A program made the translations under genes and the position numbers. The notes beneath the pieces are model-generated. The model was not told the origin of the DNA. It did not search any database and saw nothing but the letters and a program-made list of their open reading frames with translations. Of a DNA stretch of 22,942 bases, positions 21,621 to 22,942 are shown piece after piece. The stretch covers positions 1-22,942 of the forward strand of contig CAAGKF010000269.1 of the NCBI GenBank assembly GCA_900770345.1. The letters are read 5' to 3'. Numbering within the stretch: the first letter of the stretch is position 1; every line of letters starts with the position of its first letter. Source of the DNA: Lachnospiraceae bacterium (GTDB lineage Bacteria > Bacillota > Clostridia > Lachnospirales > Lachnospiraceae).

Positions 21621-22687
21621 GGGGAAAACGTCACTTTTTCGCCGTCGCTGACGCAGATAATATCTCCCTCCTGGTCCGTGCGAAGCACCTGTGCTCCGGC
21701 ATCCCGCAGACGGCTTAAAACCTCTTCCGACGGATGACCGTAGCTGTTTCCCTTTCCTACAGAGATCACCGCGTACTGAGGCATGATCTCTCTCAGAAAC
21801 GGATAGGATGTGGAGGTATCGCTGCCATGATGCCCGACCTTCAGGACTGTGCTTTCCAGAGTACGGCCTGTTTCCAGAATATCCTGTTCTTCCTCCCGCT
21901 CCGCATCACCTGTAAAGAGAAAAGAGGTATTTCCATACCGGAGCCGCAGAACAATGGATGTATTATTCAGATTATCCGATGAGCTGACCGGACCCAGGAT
22001 CTCAGCATCCGCACTTCCCAAAGTGAAGGTATCCCCCGGTGAAGGCACCGTGATGGACACTCCCTGCTCGTCCAGACACTTTAAAAAGTTCTGAAATACC
22101 TTGCTTTCATAGGAAACTACAGGCGCGTAGACCTTATCCACCGAAGCATAATGCAGCGCTCCGGACAGGCCTCCCACGTGATCCTCATGAGCATGCGTAC
22201 ACACTACCACGTTCAGATGGCTGATACCCTGTTTTTCCAGATAGGAATAGATCAGGTCGGAATCCTCACGGTTTCCTCCGTCAATCAGCATAGCCTCACC
22301 GTCACAGAGTACCAGTGCCGCATCAGCCTGCCCCACATCAATAAAATGGATCTGAAAGCTTGTATCCTGCTGCTCCTGACCGGGACTGCTGACCCTCTGC
22401 GGTCCTCCGGACTGTTCTCCATCCGCTCCCGGAGCCGCCTGCGGTCCGGTAAGAACCGACCCGCCAGTCCGTCCCGAACCTCCGGAACCATCAGCAGTCA
22501 AGCCTTCAGAGACGACGGAATTCACCAGATTCTGCAGAGAATGGATCCCCGTCTGAAACACCTCTTCACTGAACTCCTTCAATGTAGGCGCAGATGACAG
22601 ATATTCTCTCCCACCTGCGCCGGCAATGATCAATAAAATCAAAAGCAGTCCTATAAGCCGTTTTATTTTTCTCTTTACTCTTCTCAT
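21617..22687 (-). CDS. Membrane-anchored ComEC-like metallo-beta-lactamase-fold protein
   Basis: A 356-residue protein. A basic N-terminus (MRRVKRKIKR) and one hydrophobic helix (11-25) suggest a signal anchor. A low-complexity Gly/Ser/Gln linker (about 62-108) leads to a metallo-beta-lactamase domain like the C-terminal domain of ComEC: IHFIDVGQADAALVL, the metal-binding HAHEDHVGG (165-173), FTGDAEREEE, and KVGHHGSDTSTS. It is likely extracellular or cell-wall facing. The ComEC-type domain points to a nuclease or phosphodiesterase, but the substrate is unknown, and the ComEC membrane channel is absent. The start cannot be earlier because TGA lies two codons upstream in frame; GGAGG is 13 bases away, a long spacing. 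It has its own promoter. Confidence 0.88.
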   Translation of the reverse strand: MRRVKRKIKRLIGLLLILLIIAGAGGREYLSSAPTLKEFSEEVFQTGIHSLQNLVNSVVSEGLTADGSGGSGRTGGSVLTGPQAAPGADGEQSGGPQRVSSPGQEQQDTSFQIHFIDVGQADAALVLCDGEAMLIDGGNREDSDLIYSYLEKQGISHLNVVVCTHAHEDHVGGLSGALHYASVDKVYAPVVSYESKVFQNFLKCLDEQGVSITVPSPGDTFTLGSADAEILGPVSSSDNLNNTSIVLRLRYGNTSFLFTGDAEREEEQDILETGRTLESTVLKVGHHGSDTSTSYPFLREIMPQYAVISVGKGNSYGHPSEEVLSRLRDAGAQVLRTDQEGDIICVSDGEKVTFSP

Positions 22688-22734
22688 CTTCTGTCATATA
22701 CCTCCTCTAAGCTGTCACCAAAAGCTGCTGCTCT

Positions 22735-22763
22735 ATTCTAACACAGCGAACATTTGTTTGCAA
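22735..22763 (-). promoter_or_regulatory. Sigma-A promoter of the ComEC-like gene
   Basis: On the minus strand, TTGCAA (22763-22758), a 17-base spacer and TAGAAT (22740-22735), about 50 bases before the start codon and between it and the intron end. Confidence 0.65.
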
Positions 22764-22824
22764 CCATCTTTCCGGCAGCGTATGATCAGCAGAATGACAT
22801 CTGCTGCAATTCAAACCTGTGAAG

Positions 22825-22942
22825 ATCGAGTAGGAGGCGGTGATTAACCGCCGTCCTCTCACACCACCGTGCGTACCGTTCGGTACACGGCGGTTTCAAT
22901 AGTTGACGTGCAGAGACTGATACGCAGAGGCTAAGTCATAGA
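22825..22942 (-). mobile_element. Group II intron, 3' end (domains V and VI), cut by window edge
   Basis: The minus strand carries the catalytic 3' part of a group II intron. The domain V hairpin (22894-22863) is a near-symmetric stem ACCGCCGTGTACC/GGTACGCACGGTGGT with a GAAC-type tip. Domain VI (22857-22832) has GGCGGT/ACCGCC and AGG/CCT helices. It is followed by CCTACTCGAT, in which the likely branch-point A (22831) lies 7 bases from the inferred 3' splice site at 22825. The intron enters from the right edge, so its reverse transcriptase gene, if present, lies beyond 22942. It has landed upstream of the ComEC-like gene without disrupting a gene visible here. Confidence 0.85.

Noticed and set aside
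22590..22697. Short minus-strand reading frame starting at an ATG 3 bases after GGAGG and overlapping the ComEC-like gene start in another frame
   Set aside because: The spacing to GGAGG is too short, and the peptide has no recognisable character; it is more likely chance, though it leaves the long spacing to the real start unexplained.

Overview
The window reads as chromosomal DNA of an anaerobic, gut-type member of the Clostridia, most likely Lachnospiraceae. The reasons are moderate GC content, strong AGGAGG-type ribosome binding sites, clean TTGACA/TATAAT promoters, the dgt-dnaG-rpoD-trmK-nif3 gene order, a bacterial A-type RNase P RNA, and sugar-acid and purine catabolism genes. No rRNA, tRNA, CRISPR array or prophage was seen. 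The protein genes are all intact; only a group II intron is cut by the right edge.

Positions 1-455 hold a strongly structured, inverted-repeat-bounded element (about 1-215), a stretch with no convincing gene, and the terminator of the first operon. Positions 456-6256 are a hexuronate (galacturonate/glucuronate) catabolic locus. On the minus strand are uxaA (altronate dehydratase), an IclR-family regulator and eda (KDPG aldolase). Divergently on the plus strand are a LacI-family regulator and uxaC (uronate isomerase). The DNA shows two sets of regulatory palindromes. TGTAAG-N2-CTTACA overlaps the inferred start of both divergent promoters (uxaA and lacI). ATTCG-N6-CGAWT lies just downstream of the eda and iclR promoters. 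The oxidoreductases (UxaB/UxuB), UxuA and KDG kinase are not in the window.

Positions 6257-14769 are housekeeping: a bidirectional terminator, rnpB, then (all minus strand, transcribed right to left) a GNAT acetyltransferase with its own promoter, a dGTPase-like HD hydrolase, DNA primase, the primary sigma factor, TrmK tRNA methyltransferase, a Nif3-like protein and a TGS/uridine-kinase fusion protein.

Positions 14980-20475 are a purine catabolic unit on the minus strand: a three-subunit xanthine dehydrogenase-type molybdenum hydroxylase (Mo, FAD and 2Fe-2S subunits) followed by an NCS2 purine permease. Its leader carries a guanine-type purine riboswitch aptamer whose P3 and P1 3' strands are reused in an intrinsic terminator hairpin. 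Ligand binding should therefore prevent termination, giving a purine-induced ON switch in front of a purine-degrading enzyme. I consider this the most interesting observation in the window.

Positions 20578-22942 hold a CaCA-family Na+/Ca2+ antiporter, a membrane-anchored ComEC-like metallo-beta-lactamase-fold protein, and the 3' end (domains V and VI) of a group II intron running in from the right edge on the minus strand.
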